Shown here piece by piece: positions 33,670 through 43,964 of a stretch of 64,000 bases of DNA. The translations under genes and the position numbers were made by a program. Source of the stretch: Microbacterium sp. W4I4 (GTDB lineage: Bacteria; Actinomycetota; Actinomycetes; Actinomycetales; Microbacteriaceae); contig NZ_JAUSXT010000001.1 in assembly GCF_030816235.1 (NCBI RefSeq), positions 2,604,001-2,668,000 of the forward strand. Reading direction: 5' to 3'. The notes under the pieces are model-generated. The model was not told the origin of the DNA. It searched no databases and saw only the letters and a program-made list of their open reading frames with translations. Each line of letters opens with the position of its first letter. The stretch's first letter is position 1.

Positions 33670-34251
33670 ATGTCGGGAGCACGCACGGTCGAGCCGACCG
33701 TCGTGCTGTTCGAGGGCCGAAGTGATCGGCTCGCCTTCGAAGCCCTCGCGCAGCGGCGCGGCGCGAACCTGGCGGCCGTCGACCTCGTCGAACTGGACGG
33801 CATCACGAATCTGCGCACGCGGCTGTCGACTCTGAGCACCACGGGTGCACGGGTGTTCGTGCTGTTCGACGCCGCCGAACAGCGGTACGTGAGCGGGGTC
33901 CGGCGCGCTCTCGGGCTGACTGGTGCCGCGGACGAGCCCGACCCGCACGAACTCGACGCGATCGGCTTCTTCGGATGCGAGCGCGACCTGGAGGAGGAGG
34001 TGATCCGCGCCGCCGGGCCGGAGCTCGTGCTCGAGACGCTGGCCGTGCGCGGAGAGCTCGAACGGTTCCGGGTGTTCCAGCGCCAGCCCGCACAGCGAGT
34101 GCGGAGCGTCGAGGAACAGCTGCACCGGTTCGCCGGAACGGCCGCCGGCCGGAAGTCGCGCTTCGCCGCCGACGTCATCGAGGTCATGCCGATCGAGCGG
34201 ATGCCACGCCCGCTCATGCGCCTGCTCGACGCCACCCTGAATCAAAGTTGA
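33670..34251 (+). CDS. Stand-alone TOPRIM-domain protein (OLD-like)
   Basis: A 193-residue protein whose N-terminal half looks like a TOPRIM fold: VVLFEGRSDRLAFEALA (acidic residue of motif 1) and, about 50 residues later, RVFVLFDAAEQR (metal-binding Asp). Helices follow, including ERDLEEEVIRAAG. OLD-family nucleases and RNase M5 use the same fold, but no ATPase part is present. It is leaderless (TAAGGT at 33658-33663, 6 bases before the ATG). It ends 138 bases before dnaK; the dnaK control region begins close to its stop. Confidence 0.65.
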   Translation: MSGARTVEPTVVLFEGRSDRLAFEALAQRRGANLAAVDLVELDGITNLRTRLSTLSTTGARVFVLFDAAEQRYVSGVRRALGLTGAADEPDPHELDAIGFFGCERDLEEEVIRAAGPELVLETLAVRGELERFRVFQRQPAQRVRSVEEQLHRFAGTAAGRKSRFAADVIEVMPIERMPRPLMRLLDATLNQS

Positions 34252-34319
34252 GTCGACGTGTATCAACTTTCTTGACAGCTTCGCCGCCTGTGCATACACT
34301 TGAGTCATCGCGACTCAGG
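34244..34319 (+). promoter_or_regulatory. dnaK promoter with HspR (HAIR) site
   Basis: CTTGAGT (34299-34305), seven bases, then ACTCAGG (34313-34319) matches the HspR consensus CTTGAGT-N7-ACTCAAG with one change. It overlaps the -10 of a strong sigma-70-type promoter: TTGACA 34272-34277, 17 bases, TACACT 34295-34300. Upstream, AAAGTTGA (34244-34251) and TCAACTTT (34263-34270) form a second inverted repeat resembling a degenerate HAIR site. Heat shock should release HspR and activate the operon. Confidence 0.88.
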
Positions 34320-34337
34320 TTTCTGGGTCGCCTCTGA

Positions 34338-36245
<1,908 letters not shown>

Positions 36246-36247
36246 CC

Positions 36248-36898
36248 ATGACGGACAAGAACTTCGACGAAGTTCCCGAGAACGAGGGGTCGGATGCTGC
36301 GGCATCCGGCCCCGCGCCGGATTCCCGGAACTTCGCTGAGCAGAACATCCCCGAGCAGGACTCCACCGAGGCGACCGCCGCGGAGGGCTCCGACGACGAG
36401 CTCACGATCGACGACATCCTGAACGCCGTGCAGACCGAGGAGGCCTCCTCGGAGGACGGTTCGGATGCCGGCATCCAGGATGCCGAGCACGCCCTGCTCA
36501 ACGATCTCAAGCGACTGACCGCCGAGTACGCCAACTATCGTCGGCGCACCGAGGAGCAGCGGCACGTCGAGATCGCACGCGCCAAGGGCGAGGCGGCCAA
36601 GGGCATGCTGCCCGTGCTGGACGACCTCGACCGTGCCCAGCAGCACGGCGACCTCGCCGAAGGCTCGCCCTTCTTCGCGATCGCGGAGAAGGTGCGCGCG
36701 GTCGTGGAGCGCCTCGGCGTCACCGCCTACGGCGAGAAGGGCGACGTATTCGACCCGCAGCACCACGAGGCGATCTTCCAGCAGCCGACGCCCGGCGCCA
36801 CGGAGTCGACCATCCTCGAGGTCGTCGAGGTCGGCTACCGTCTGGGTGATGTCGAGCTGCGTCCGGCCAAGGTCGTCGTCGCCGTTCCCGCAGAGTAG
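36248..36898 (+). CDS. grpE: Nucleotide exchange factor GrpE
   Basis: A 216-residue GrpE. A long acidic, disordered N-terminus (about 1-75) is followed by the coiled-coil dimer helix (LLNDLKRLTAEYANYRRRTE) and the beta-wing domain (FDPQHHEAIFQQPT, then VGYRLGDVELRPAKVVVA). It releases ADP from DnaK. The N-terminal stretch contains several GGATGC/GCATCC words. It is in operon with dnaK and dnaJ. Confidence 0.96.
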   Translation: MTDKNFDEVPENEGSDAAASGPAPDSRNFAEQNIPEQDSTEATAAEGSDDELTIDDILNAVQTEEASSEDGSDAGIQDAEHALLNDLKRLTAEYANYRRRTEEQRHVEIARAKGEAAKGMLPVLDDLDRAQQHGDLAEGSPFFAIAEKVRAVVERLGVTAYGEKGDVFDPQHHEAIFQQPTPGATESTILEVVEVGYRLGDVELRPAKVVVAVPAE

Positions 36899-36909
36899 GC
36901 AGGTGATCG

Positions 36910-37890
36910 GTGGCTAGTCAGGACTGGTTCGACAAGGACTTCTACAAGACGCTCGGCGTCTCGAAGGACATCACCGACGCGGAGCTGAAGAAGGCGTACC
37001 GCAAGCTCGCCCGCAAGTATCACCCCGACTCCAATCAGGGCGATGCCAAGGCCGAGGCGAAGTTCAAGGAGATCAGCGAGGCGTACAGCGTGCTCAGCGA
37101 CGCCGAGCAGCGTCGCGAGTACGACGAGATCCGCGCGATGGGTTCAGGGGCGCGGTTCACCGCGCCCGGCGGCAGCGCGGGCGGCTTCGAGGACGTGTTC
37201 AACCGGTTCGGACAGGGCGGCCGGCAGGCCGACTTCGACGAAATCTTCTCGATGTTCAACCAGGGCGGAGGCGGCGGCTCGTTCGGCTCCGGCCGGTTCG
37301 GGCAGACGTCGGGTGGGTACCGCGGTTTCGGCGGCCCGCAGAAGGGCGCCGATGTCACGGCCCGCACGACGATCGACTTCATCACCGCGGCGCAGGGCGA
37401 GACCATCACCCTGCAGGCCGAGGACGGCAAGCCGTTCAAGGTCAAGCTGCCGGCCGGCGTCGCCGACGGGCAGAAGATCCGTCTGCGCGGCCGCGGCCGT
37501 CCCTCGCCGGACGGCGGGGAGTCGGGCGACATCGTCGTGCAGGTGACGGTGCGTCAGCATCCGGTGTTCAGCCGCGACGGACTGAACCTGCGCCTGACCG
37601 TGCCCGTCACCTTCACCGAGGCGACGCTCGGCGCGACGATCGAGGTGCCGACGCTCGGCGGCGACACCGTCAAGCTGCGCGTCGCGCCGGGAACGCCGTC
37701 GGGCCGCGTGCTGCGCGTGAAGGGTCGGGGGATCACCTCGTCCAAGGGCACCGGCGACCTGCTCGCCGAACTGCAGGTGGCCGTGCCGGCACACCTCGAC
37801 GACGTCGCGCGCGAGGCACTGCTCGCCTTCCAGGCGGCGGAGCCGAAGGAGAACCCGCGCGGCGAGATGATGGCGAAGGCGCGGGGATAG
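36910..37890 (+). CDS. dnaJ: DnaJ-type co-chaperone without zinc finger
   Basis: A 326-residue Hsp40. J-domain (residues about 9-72) with KYHPDSNQG (HPD loop that stimulates DnaK), a Gly/Phe-rich linker (about 80-145), then two C-terminal substrate-binding domains ([37 protein letters not shown]). There is no cysteine at all, so the CxxCxGxG zinc domain of classical DnaJ is absent and this is a type II/CbpA-like protein. GTG start, 11 bases after grpE. Confidence 0.93.
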   Translation: MASQDWFDKDFYKTLGVSKDITDAELKKAYRKLARKYHPDSNQGDAKAEAKFKEISEAYSVLSDAEQRREYDEIRAMGSGARFTAPGGSAGGFEDVFNRFGQGGRQADFDEIFSMFNQGGGGGSFGSGRFGQTSGGYRGFGGPQKGADVTARTTIDFITAAQGETITLQAEDGKPFKVKLPAGVADGQKIRLRGRGRPSPDGGESGDIVVQVTVRQHPVFSRDGLNLRLTVPVTFTEATLGATIEVPTLGGDTVKLRVAPGTPSGRVLRVKGRGITSSKGTGDLLAELQVAVPAHLDDVAREALLAFQAAEPKENPRGEMMAKARG

Positions 37891-37894
37891 TCCC

Positions 37895-38338
37895 ATGGAC
37901 GCCGATTCCCCCGTCTTCGCGATCGCCGTCGCGGCCGACCTGTCGGGCATGCACCCCCAGACGCTGCGGCAGTACGACCGCATCGGATTGGTCGTGCCCG
38001 GCCGCACCCGCGGCGGCTCGCGGCGCTACTCGATGCGCGACATCGAGCAGCTCCGCGAGGTCGCCCAGCTCTCCAGCGAAGGCGTGAGCCTTCCGGCCAT
38101 CGCGCGGCTGCTGGACATGGAGGACGAGGTGCGGATGCTGCGCCGCCGCGTCTCCGAGCTCGAGGGCGCCCTGCGCGCCGAGCGCGAGAACCGCCCGGGC
38201 GCTCGCGTGTTCGCCGCTGGGGTCTCCGGCCAGGCGTTCTCGGTCGGCTCCGGCCGCCGCATCCGCCGTTCCACGGAAGTGGTGCTCTGGCACCCGCGTG
38301 CGGCGGCCGCGCCCGAGGCTGAGAACGACGAGAACTGA
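37895..38338 (+). CDS. hspR: Heat-shock repressor HspR (MerR family)
   Basis: A 147-residue MerR-type repressor with the winged helix AADLSGMHPQTLRQYDRIGL and GSRRYSMRDIEQLREV, then a coiled-coil (DEVRMLRRRVSELEGALRAE). In actinobacteria HspR with DnaK as co-repressor represses dnaK and clpB through HAIR sites, and such sites are present upstream of both genes in this window. Last gene of the operon, 4 bases after dnaJ; it faces mgtE with only 6 bases between the stops. Confidence 0.95.
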   Translation: MDADSPVFAIAVAADLSGMHPQTLRQYDRIGLVVPGRTRGGSRRYSMRDIEQLREVAQLSSEGVSLPAIARLLDMEDEVRMLRRRVSELEGALRAERENRPGARVFAAGVSGQAFSVGSGRRIRRSTEVVLWHPRAAAAPEAENDEN

Positions 38339-38344
38339 CTCGGG

Positions 38345-39703
38345 TCAGATCCCGAGCACGGCCTTGGCGATCAGGAAGTAGATGATCAGTCCGGTCGCGT
38401 CGACGAACGTCGTGATGAACGGGTTCGAGAACACCGCGGGGTCGACGCGGATGGCGCGCGCGGCCAGCGGCATGATGCCGCCGATCGACGCCGCCACCGT
38501 GCATACGGCGACGAGCGTGAGCCCGATCACCAGACCGATGTGCCACTCGTAGATCAGCCCCGCCAGTGTGAATCCCAGCGTGCCCAGCAGCAGGCCGAGG
38601 AAGAACCCGACCCGCACCTCGCGCGACAGCACCCGGAACAGATCGCGCGGCGTCACCTCGCCGAGAGCCAGCGAGCGGGTCACCGTGGTCGCGGCCTGAT
38701 TCCCGGTGTTGCCGCCGGTGCCGATCAGCAGCGGCACGAACAGCGCGAGCACCGTCAGGTGTGCGAGCGTCGTCTCGAACGCGTCGAGCACCTGCACGGT
38801 CAGCGTCGCGCCGACTGCCAGCACCAGCAGCCACACCACCCGTGAGCGAACCAGGCGCCGGATCGGGGTGGACAGGTACGAGCGGCGCAGCGGCTCCACA
38901 CCGCCCTGCCTCGCGGCATCCTCGCTCTCCTCCTGCTTGAGGATGCGGGCCGCATCGTCGATGGTCAGGATGCCGACCAGCCGGTGCTCGCTGTCCACGA
39001 TCGGCAGGGCGAGCAGCGCGAGGTCCGTGGCGCGACGGGCCGCGGTCTCGGCGTCCTCCGTGACCTCGGCGACGTGCGCGTCGCTCATCAGATCGTTGAT
39101 CAGGTCATCCGGGTCGCCACCCATCAGGTCGCGCAGGCTCACGACGCCGACGACGCTGCGCCCGCCGTCGGTCACGGGCAGTGTGTAGATCGTCTCGGCG
39201 CTGTCGAGCGACGCACGGATGCGGTCGAGTGTCTGCCCGACGGTGAGATGCGGGTGCGTGGTGACGAACTCGGGGCTCATCCGGCGCCCGATCGAATCCT
39301 GCGGGTATCCGAGCATGCCCGAGGTGAGGTCGCGCTCCTGCCTGGTCAGCCCTCGCAGCAGCTGCGGGGCGACGGATGCCGGCAGCTCGTCGAGCAGCCA
39401 GACGCGGTCGTCCGGATCCATCTCGGCGAACAGCATCGTGACCTCGGCGTTGCGCAGCGCCTGCACCAGGTCGCCGCGAGCGCCGGGGGAGAGCGCCTCG
39501 AACACCTCGAGGGCGCGCGGTTTGGCGAGCAGGCGGTAGACGATCGCGGCATCCTCGATGCCGAGCCGGTCGACGAGCTCGACGACCTCGGGGACGGACA
39601 GCGGAGTCAGGACGGCGGATGCCGCGGCCAGATCACCGGATGAGATCAGCTGGTCGATCGCATCAGCGGCCTCGGAGACGGTCTGAAGCTGGGAGGGAGT
39701 CAT
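38345..39703 (-). CDS. mgtE: Magnesium transporter MgtE
   Basis: A 452-residue magnesium channel: N-terminal superhelical MgtE_N domain (about 20-120), two CBS domains (about 140-260; SVVGVVSLRDLMGGDPDD, HRLVGILTIDDAARI) and five membrane helices with the conserved GTGGNTGNQAATTVTRSLALGE pore segment. The cytosolic domains close the channel when Mg2+ is high. The 5' side shows no convincing M-box riboswitch. Confidence 0.93.
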   Translation of the reverse strand: MTPSQLQTVSEAADAIDQLISSGDLAAASAVLTPLSVPEVVELVDRLGIEDAAIVYRLLAKPRALEVFEALSPGARGDLVQALRNAEVTMLFAEMDPDDRVWLLDELPASVAPQLLRGLTRQERDLTSGMLGYPQDSIGRRMSPEFVTTHPHLTVGQTLDRIRASLDSAETIYTLPVTDGGRSVVGVVSLRDLMGGDPDDLINDLMSDAHVAEVTEDAETAARRATDLALLALPIVDSEHRLVGILTIDDAARILKQEESEDAARQGGVEPLRRSYLSTPIRRLVRSRVVWLLVLAVGATLTVQVLDAFETTLAHLTVLALFVPLLIGTGGNTGNQAATTVTRSLALGEVTPRDLFRVLSREVRVGFFLGLLLGTLGFTLAGLIYEWHIGLVIGLTLVAVCTVAASIGGIMPLAARAIRVDPAVFSNPFITTFVDATGLIIYFLIAKAVLGI

Positions 39704-39921
39704 GGGCGTGCCTTCAGAAGGGCACCGCGCGGGGCGGGAACGCCGGAGCGTCGAGGCGCGTGCGTCGCAGCAGGCGCCGCCTCGGGCTCAGTCGAGCGGT
39801 GCGGAAGCGGGGAGGAGAACGTGTCTGCGACTATGACTGTCACTTGACATGATGAACCACCTCACTTCCCGGATGCTCGAGGGACTTTCCTCGACGAGTC
39901 TAGTCGAGGGCGACTGGGATG

Positions 39922-39942
39922 TAGCCTGTCAACAGTCAACAA
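39922..39942 (+). promoter_or_regulatory. gntR promoter with regulator half-sites
   Basis: TAGCCT (39922-39927) is a likely -10 box. It is followed at once by TGTCAACAGTCAACA, which shares the GTCAACAGTC-type core with the palindrome upstream of tctC and suggests autoregulation. Confidence 0.5.
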
Positions 39943-39983
39943 GAGCCAGGGTCAACGACGGCCAGGGTCGACGGGGGAGTCAC

Positions 39984-40649
39984 GTGGCCGACACAGTCAG
40001 ACGAGGCGATTCGCTGGGCGCGCAGATCGCGAACGTCCTGCGCCACCGGATCGTTCGGGGGGAGATCGCACCGGGCGAGCGCATCACCGAAGAGGCGCTC
40101 GCCGAGGAGTTCGCCGTCAGTCGTGGGCCCGTGCGTGACGCGCTCACCCAGCTCAGCTTCGAGAAGCTCGTGCGCATCCAGCGCCCCCGAGGAGTGTTCG
40201 TCGTCGGACTCACCGGCGACGACGTCGACCAGCTGTACAGTCTGCGCGGGGCCCTCGAGCAGCTCGCGCTGTCTCGAGCGATCCGGGTCGAGGACGACGC
40301 CCGCTGGCGCACGATGGCAGACGCGGTGCGGCGTATGGCGGAGGCTGCGGACGCCGGAGACCATGCGACCTTCGTGGAGGCCGACCTCGACTTCCACTCC
40401 CAGATCTACGCGCTCGCCGATCACCCCCGCCTGGAGGGTGCGTGGCGGCAGTACCTGCCGACCTTCACCGCCCTTCTGGAGGTGACCATCAACCACGACG
40501 AGGATCTGCACGATTCCGCCGCCGACCATGTCGAACTGATGGGTGTCATGCGCAGCGGCCCTGCGGAGAAGGCGGCGGATGTGCTCACCGCTCATCTGGA
40601 CGGCGCGCGGAACCGCATGCTCAGCGAGCTCGCTCAGCAGGAGCGCTGA
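39984..40649 (+). CDS. GntR-family regulator, FadR/FCD type
   Basis: A 221-residue regulator: N-terminal winged helix (ITEEALAEEFAVSRGPVRDALTQL, residues about 35-60) and a helical FCD domain (about 85-215) with metal-ligand-like positions ADLDFHSQIY and HDSAADHVELM. FCD regulators commonly control sugar-acid or organic-acid catabolism. The GTG at 39984 was preferred over an ATG at 39849 because GGGGGAG lies just upstream and the longer form would cover its promoter. It sits next to the tct operon, whose promoter carries a matching palindrome. Confidence 0.9.
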   Translation: MADTVRRGDSLGAQIANVLRHRIVRGEIAPGERITEEALAEEFAVSRGPVRDALTQLSFEKLVRIQRPRGVFVVGLTGDDVDQLYSLRGALEQLALSRAIRVEDDARWRTMADAVRRMAEAADAGDHATFVEADLDFHSQIYALADHPRLEGAWRQYLPTFTALLEVTINHDEDLHDSAADHVELMGVMRSGPAEKAADVLTAHLDGARNRMLSELAQQER

Positions 40650-40677
40650 GGCGTCGACGGACGGGTGCCGCGTATCA

Positions 40678-40710
40678 GTGTTGACTGTTAACAGTCGACA
40701 CTGGTACGCT
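40678..40710 (+). promoter_or_regulatory. tctC promoter overlapped by GntR-type palindrome
   Basis: A 24-bp near-perfect palindrome centred on GACTGTTAACAGTC (40678-40701) covers the -35 (TTGACT, 40681-40686) and spacer of a promoter whose -10 is TACGCT (40705-40710). A bound GntR dimer would block polymerase, and its release by an inducer would turn on the transporter operon. Confidence 0.8.
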
Positions 40711-40753
40711 CGCCAGCATCGACAACACGGTCGATCAGCACCGAGGAGCAAAG

Positions 40754-41719
40754 ATGCCCCGCATCCGCATGTCCCGAGCGGCCGCAGCCATCGCCGCCGT
40801 CGCCGCAACCGCGCTCGTCCTGGCCGGTTGCACCAAGGTCGATGAAGGAGGTGCCGAGTCGGCCTTCCCCGAGAAGGACATCCGCCTGATCATCCAGGCG
40901 AACCCCGGCGGCGGCTCAGACCTGTCATCGCGCGCTCTCGCCAGTGAGCTCGAGAAGATCCTCGACGTGAGCGTCATCCCCGAGAACATGCCCGGCGCCG
41001 CCGGTGCTCTCGCAATGGAGTACGTCGGCAGCCAGAAGGCCGACGGCTACGTCATCGGCTTCGCGCCCGTCGAGATCGCGATGCTCAACACCACGCAGGG
41101 TGCCAAGGTCCTGCCGGAGAACTACGACCTGCTCGGCCAGATCATGCTCGCCCCGGGCGTGATCACGGTCGGCGCGAACAGCGGCATCGACTCGCTCGAG
41201 GCGCTCGTCGAGAAGGCGAAGGCCGGTGCGGTCACCGTCGCCAACTCCGGTGCGGGCTCCATCTGGGAGGCGGCGACCGTCGGTCTCGCCGACGCCAGCG
41301 GCGCGCAGTTCACGCCCGTGCCGTACGACGGCGGTGCGACCGCGGTCGGCGCGGCAGCATCCGGCGAGACGGTCGCCGCAGTCTCCGGACTCGGCGAGGC
41401 GCTCGCGCAGGGAGCCGCGGTGAAGATCCTCGCCGTCATGCACGACGAGCGTCACCCCGATGCGGCCGACGTTCCGACGGTCGAGGAGGCCATCGGCGAG
41501 AAGGTCGAGTTCGGCGGCTGGGGCGGCATCTACGCCGCGAAGGGCCTTCCCGACGACGTGCACAAGACGCTCGAGGATGCGGTCAAGAAGGCCGTCGACT
41601 CCGACGGGTACCAGAAGTTCCAGAAGGACGCCGGCAACCTGGTCGTCTACCGCGACGCATCCGACTGGACGTCGTTCGTGGGAGAGCAGTTCACGCTCTT
41701 CAAGGACCTGCTGGGCTGA
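40754..41719 (+). CDS. tctC: Tripartite tricarboxylate transporter substrate-binding lipoprotein
   Basis: A 321-residue solute-binding protein of the TctC/Bug family. A lipoprotein signal (AAVAATALVLAGC, lipidated Cys near residue 27) is followed by the Bug fold: IRLIIQANPGGGSDLSSRAL, IPENMPGAAGALAMEYV and VPYDGGATAVGAA. It captures a carboxylate outside the membrane for the TctAB permease. First gene of the operon; a hairpin follows it. Confidence 0.93.
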   Translation: MPRIRMSRAAAAIAAVAATALVLAGCTKVDEGGAESAFPEKDIRLIIQANPGGGSDLSSRALASELEKILDVSVIPENMPGAAGALAMEYVGSQKADGYVIGFAPVEIAMLNTTQGAKVLPENYDLLGQIMLAPGVITVGANSGIDSLEALVEKAKAGAVTVANSGAGSIWEAATVGLADASGAQFTPVPYDGGATAVGAAASGETVAAVSGLGEALAQGAAVKILAVMHDERHPDAADVPTVEEAIGEKVEFGGWGGIYAAKGLPDDVHKTLEDAVKKAVDSDGYQKFQKDAGNLVVYRDASDWTSFVGEQFTLFKDLLG

Positions 41720-41728
41720 GAGCATTCC

Positions 41729-41754
41729 GGGGCCGGATCGAGTGATCCGGCCCC
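41729..41754 (+). terminator. Intercistronic hairpin after tctC
   Basis: GGGGCCGGATC (41729-41739), GAGT loop and GATCCGGCCCC (41744-41754) make a perfect 11-bp stem between tctC and tctB. With no T-run it is likely an attenuator or 3'-end stabiliser that keeps the binding protein in excess over the membrane subunits. Confidence 0.6.
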
Positions 41755-41772
41755 ACCTCTTGAGAGGAAACC

Positions 41773-42315
41773 ATGTCGAGCATCGACACCCCCGCCGAGG
41801 ACGCCCATGTCGACGATCAGTACGAGGGCGCGACGCCATCGCGTCGGCTCGAGATCGTCTTCGCGTTCGTCGCGATCGCCTTCACCGCCTGCTTCCTCGT
41901 GCTCGCCACGCAGATCCCGTTGCGTCGCGAGGCGGCTCCCGGACAGATGGATGCCAGGTTTTGGCCCACCATGCTCGGGGTCGCGGCGGTCACGCTGTCG
42001 ATCCTGCTGCTCGTCATCGCGATCACACGCCCGGCGCCGACCCGCGAGGACGTCGAGCGCATCCAGCACCGCGGCGTGACGCGCATGGTCGTCACCCTCG
42101 CCATCACCTGCACGTTCATCGCGCTGTGGTCGCTCGGCGCCGTGGTGCTGTTCGGCTACCGCGTCGAAGTCTTCCCGATCGCGGCGGGCCTGCTGATGGC
42201 CTCGCTGATGCTCGTCTACGGGCACCGGCGCTGGCTCAGTCTGATCATCTACTCCGTCACGGTCACGGCGTTCGTCTACGTCGTGTTCGGCATGCTGCTG
42301 AGGATTCCGCTGTGA
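41773..42315 (+). CDS. tctB: Tripartite tricarboxylate transporter small membrane subunit
   Basis: A 180-residue protein with four hydrophobic helices (first at about 29-48, LEIVFAFVAIAFTACFLVLA) and the TctB fold, with the loop GQMDARFWPTMLGV. It partners with TctA. A TTGAGAGGAAACC ribosome binding site precedes the ATG, and the stop overlaps the tctA start as GTGA. Confidence 0.9.
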   Translation: MSSIDTPAEDAHVDDQYEGATPSRRLEIVFAFVAIAFTACFLVLATQIPLRREAAPGQMDARFWPTMLGVAAVTLSILLLVIAITRPAPTREDVERIQHRGVTRMVVTLAITCTFIALWSLGAVVLFGYRVEVFPIAAGLLMASLMLVYGHRRWLSLIIYSVTVTAFVYVVFGMLLRIPL

Positions 42316-43964
42316 ACGCATTCACCGAGGGCCTGAACGCCCTGCTCGACGTCTCCATCCTCCTCAACATGGGAGTCGGCCTCGTGCTCGGCTTCATGGT
42401 CGGCGCCTTCCCGGGCATCACCGCCACCATGGCCGTCGCGCTCGCCGCCGGCTTCACGATGACCCTGGAGCCCGTGCAGGGCCTCGCCGTCATGCTCACG
42501 ATCTACGTCGCCGCCAACTTCGGCGACCGGGTCCCCTCCATCCTCATCAACACCCCGGGCACCCCGGCATCCATCGCCACCACCCTCGACGGCTACCCGA
42601 TGGCCAAGCAGGGCAGGGCGGGCCTCGCGCTCACCGTCTCCGCGATCGTCTCGGCCGTCGGAATCCTCGCCTCGCTCGTGCTGTTCTCTGTCGCAGCCGT
42701 GCCGATCGCCAGCTTCGCCCGCGACTACTTCCGCTCTCCCGAGCTGTTCGCCCTGGTGATCTTCGGCATCGCGATCATGATCGGCATCTCGTCGAAGTCG
42801 ATGATCAAGGGCATCCTCGCCGGCCTGTTCGGCCTCATGCTCGGCACGGTCGGCACCTACGCCGCGACCGCCGATCAGCGTTTCACGTTCGGCGCGCTGG
42901 AGCTCGTCGAGGGCGTCAACTTCATCGCCGTGATCATCGGACTCTTCGGCATCGCCGAGCTCTTCGACCAGCTGCTCACGCATCGCAGGAACAAGGTGCG
43001 TCCCATCTCGAGCCTCGGCCGCTGGTGGCCGACCTGGGGAGAGATGAAGCAGACCGGTCGAGCCACGGCGATCTCCGGATCGGTCGGGCTGGGAGTCGGT
43101 CTGATCCCCGCGGCCGGCGGCGACATCGCCGGCCTCATCGGCTGGGAGCAGGCGCGGCGCGCATCCAAGCACCCGGAGAAGTTCGGCAAGGGCGCGATCG
43201 AGGGTGTCGCAGCAGCCGACACCGCATCCAGCGCGACGCTCGGCGGATCGCTCACCACCACCATGGCGCTGGGCATCCCCGGCGATTCGGTGATGGCGGT
43301 CATGATCGGCTCGATGATCATCTGGGGCATCACGCCCGGGCCCACGCTGTTCACCAGCCGCCCCGACCTGGTCGTCTCGATCGTCGGCATCATGCTGATC
43401 GCCACGCTGCTGTCGCTGGCGCTGAGCCTGGTGCGCATGAAGGGCATGGTCAAGCTGCTCGACGTGCCGCAGCAGTACCTGTGGAGCGGCATCCTGATCT
43501 TCTGCATCATCGGCACGTACGCGACGTCGAACAGCCTGTCCACCGTCATCACCATGCTGATCTTCGGCGTGGTGGGCGTGCTGCTCAAGCGGATGCAGGT
43601 GCCGGCGGGACCCGTCGTGCTCGGGCTCCTGCTCGGCCCGCTCGCCGAGGAGAATCTCGCCCGTACGATGGCGATCCTGCCGACCAAGCCGTTCTTCGAG
43701 GTCGTCAGCCCCATCGCGATCGCCCTGCTCGTTCTCGCGGTGCTCTCCATCGCCCTGCCCGCCATCCGCGCTGCGCGCAAGCCGCGCGAGAAGCGCGCAT
43801 CGCTGGAGGAGTCGGTGCTGCCGACCGCCAGCATCCGGCAGATCGAGGATGCGCGCGAAGAGCTTGCCCAGGACCCCGAACTGCTCACGTCGACCGTGCG
43901 CAATGTTGAGAAGAAGAAGGGCACGCGCCGTGCGCGCCGTGGCCAGAAGGAGAACGAGAAGTGA
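42312..43964 (+). CDS. tctA: Tripartite tricarboxylate transporter large permease
   Basis: A 550-residue, about 12-helix permease. The TctA signature is clear: GFMVGAFPGITATMAVALAA, NFGDRVPSILINTPGTPAS, and in the second half GLGVGLIPAAGGDIAGLI and GIPGDSVMAVMIG. It is about 50 residues longer than common TctA proteins because of a charged C-terminal tail rich in Lys and Arg (NVEKKKGTRRARRGQKENEK). GTG start coupled to tctB; its stop overlaps the DapA-family start. Confidence 0.95.
   Translation: MNAFTEGLNALLDVSILLNMGVGLVLGFMVGAFPGITATMAVALAAGFTMTLEPVQGLAVMLTIYVAANFGDRVPSILINTPGTPASIATTLDGYPMAKQGRAGLALTVSAIVSAVGILASLVLFSVAAVPIASFARDYFRSPELFALVIFGIAIMIGISSKSMIKGILAGLFGLMLGTVGTYAATADQRFTFGALELVEGVNFIAVIIGLFGIAELFDQLLTHRRNKVRPISSLGRWWPTWGEMKQTGRATAISGSVGLGVGLIPAAGGDIAGLIGWEQARRASKHPEKFGKGAIEGVAAADTASSATLGGSLTTTMALGIPGDSVMAVMIGSMIIWGITPGPTLFTSRPDLVVSIVGIMLIATLLSLALSLVRMKGMVKLLDVPQQYLWSGILIFCIIGTYATSNSLSTVITMLIFGVVGVLLKRMQVPAGPVVLGLLLGPLAEENLARTMAILPTKPFFEVVSPIAIALLVLAVLSIALPAIRAARKPREKRASLEESVLPTASIRQIEDAREELAQDPELLTSTVRNVEKKKGTRRARRGQKENEK

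Noticed and set aside
39704..39850. Mg2+ riboswitch (M-box) upstream of mgtE
   Set aside because: The leader contains none of the conserved M-box segments that I could recognise, and its length (about 145 bases before the neighbouring gene's region) gives no clear fold.
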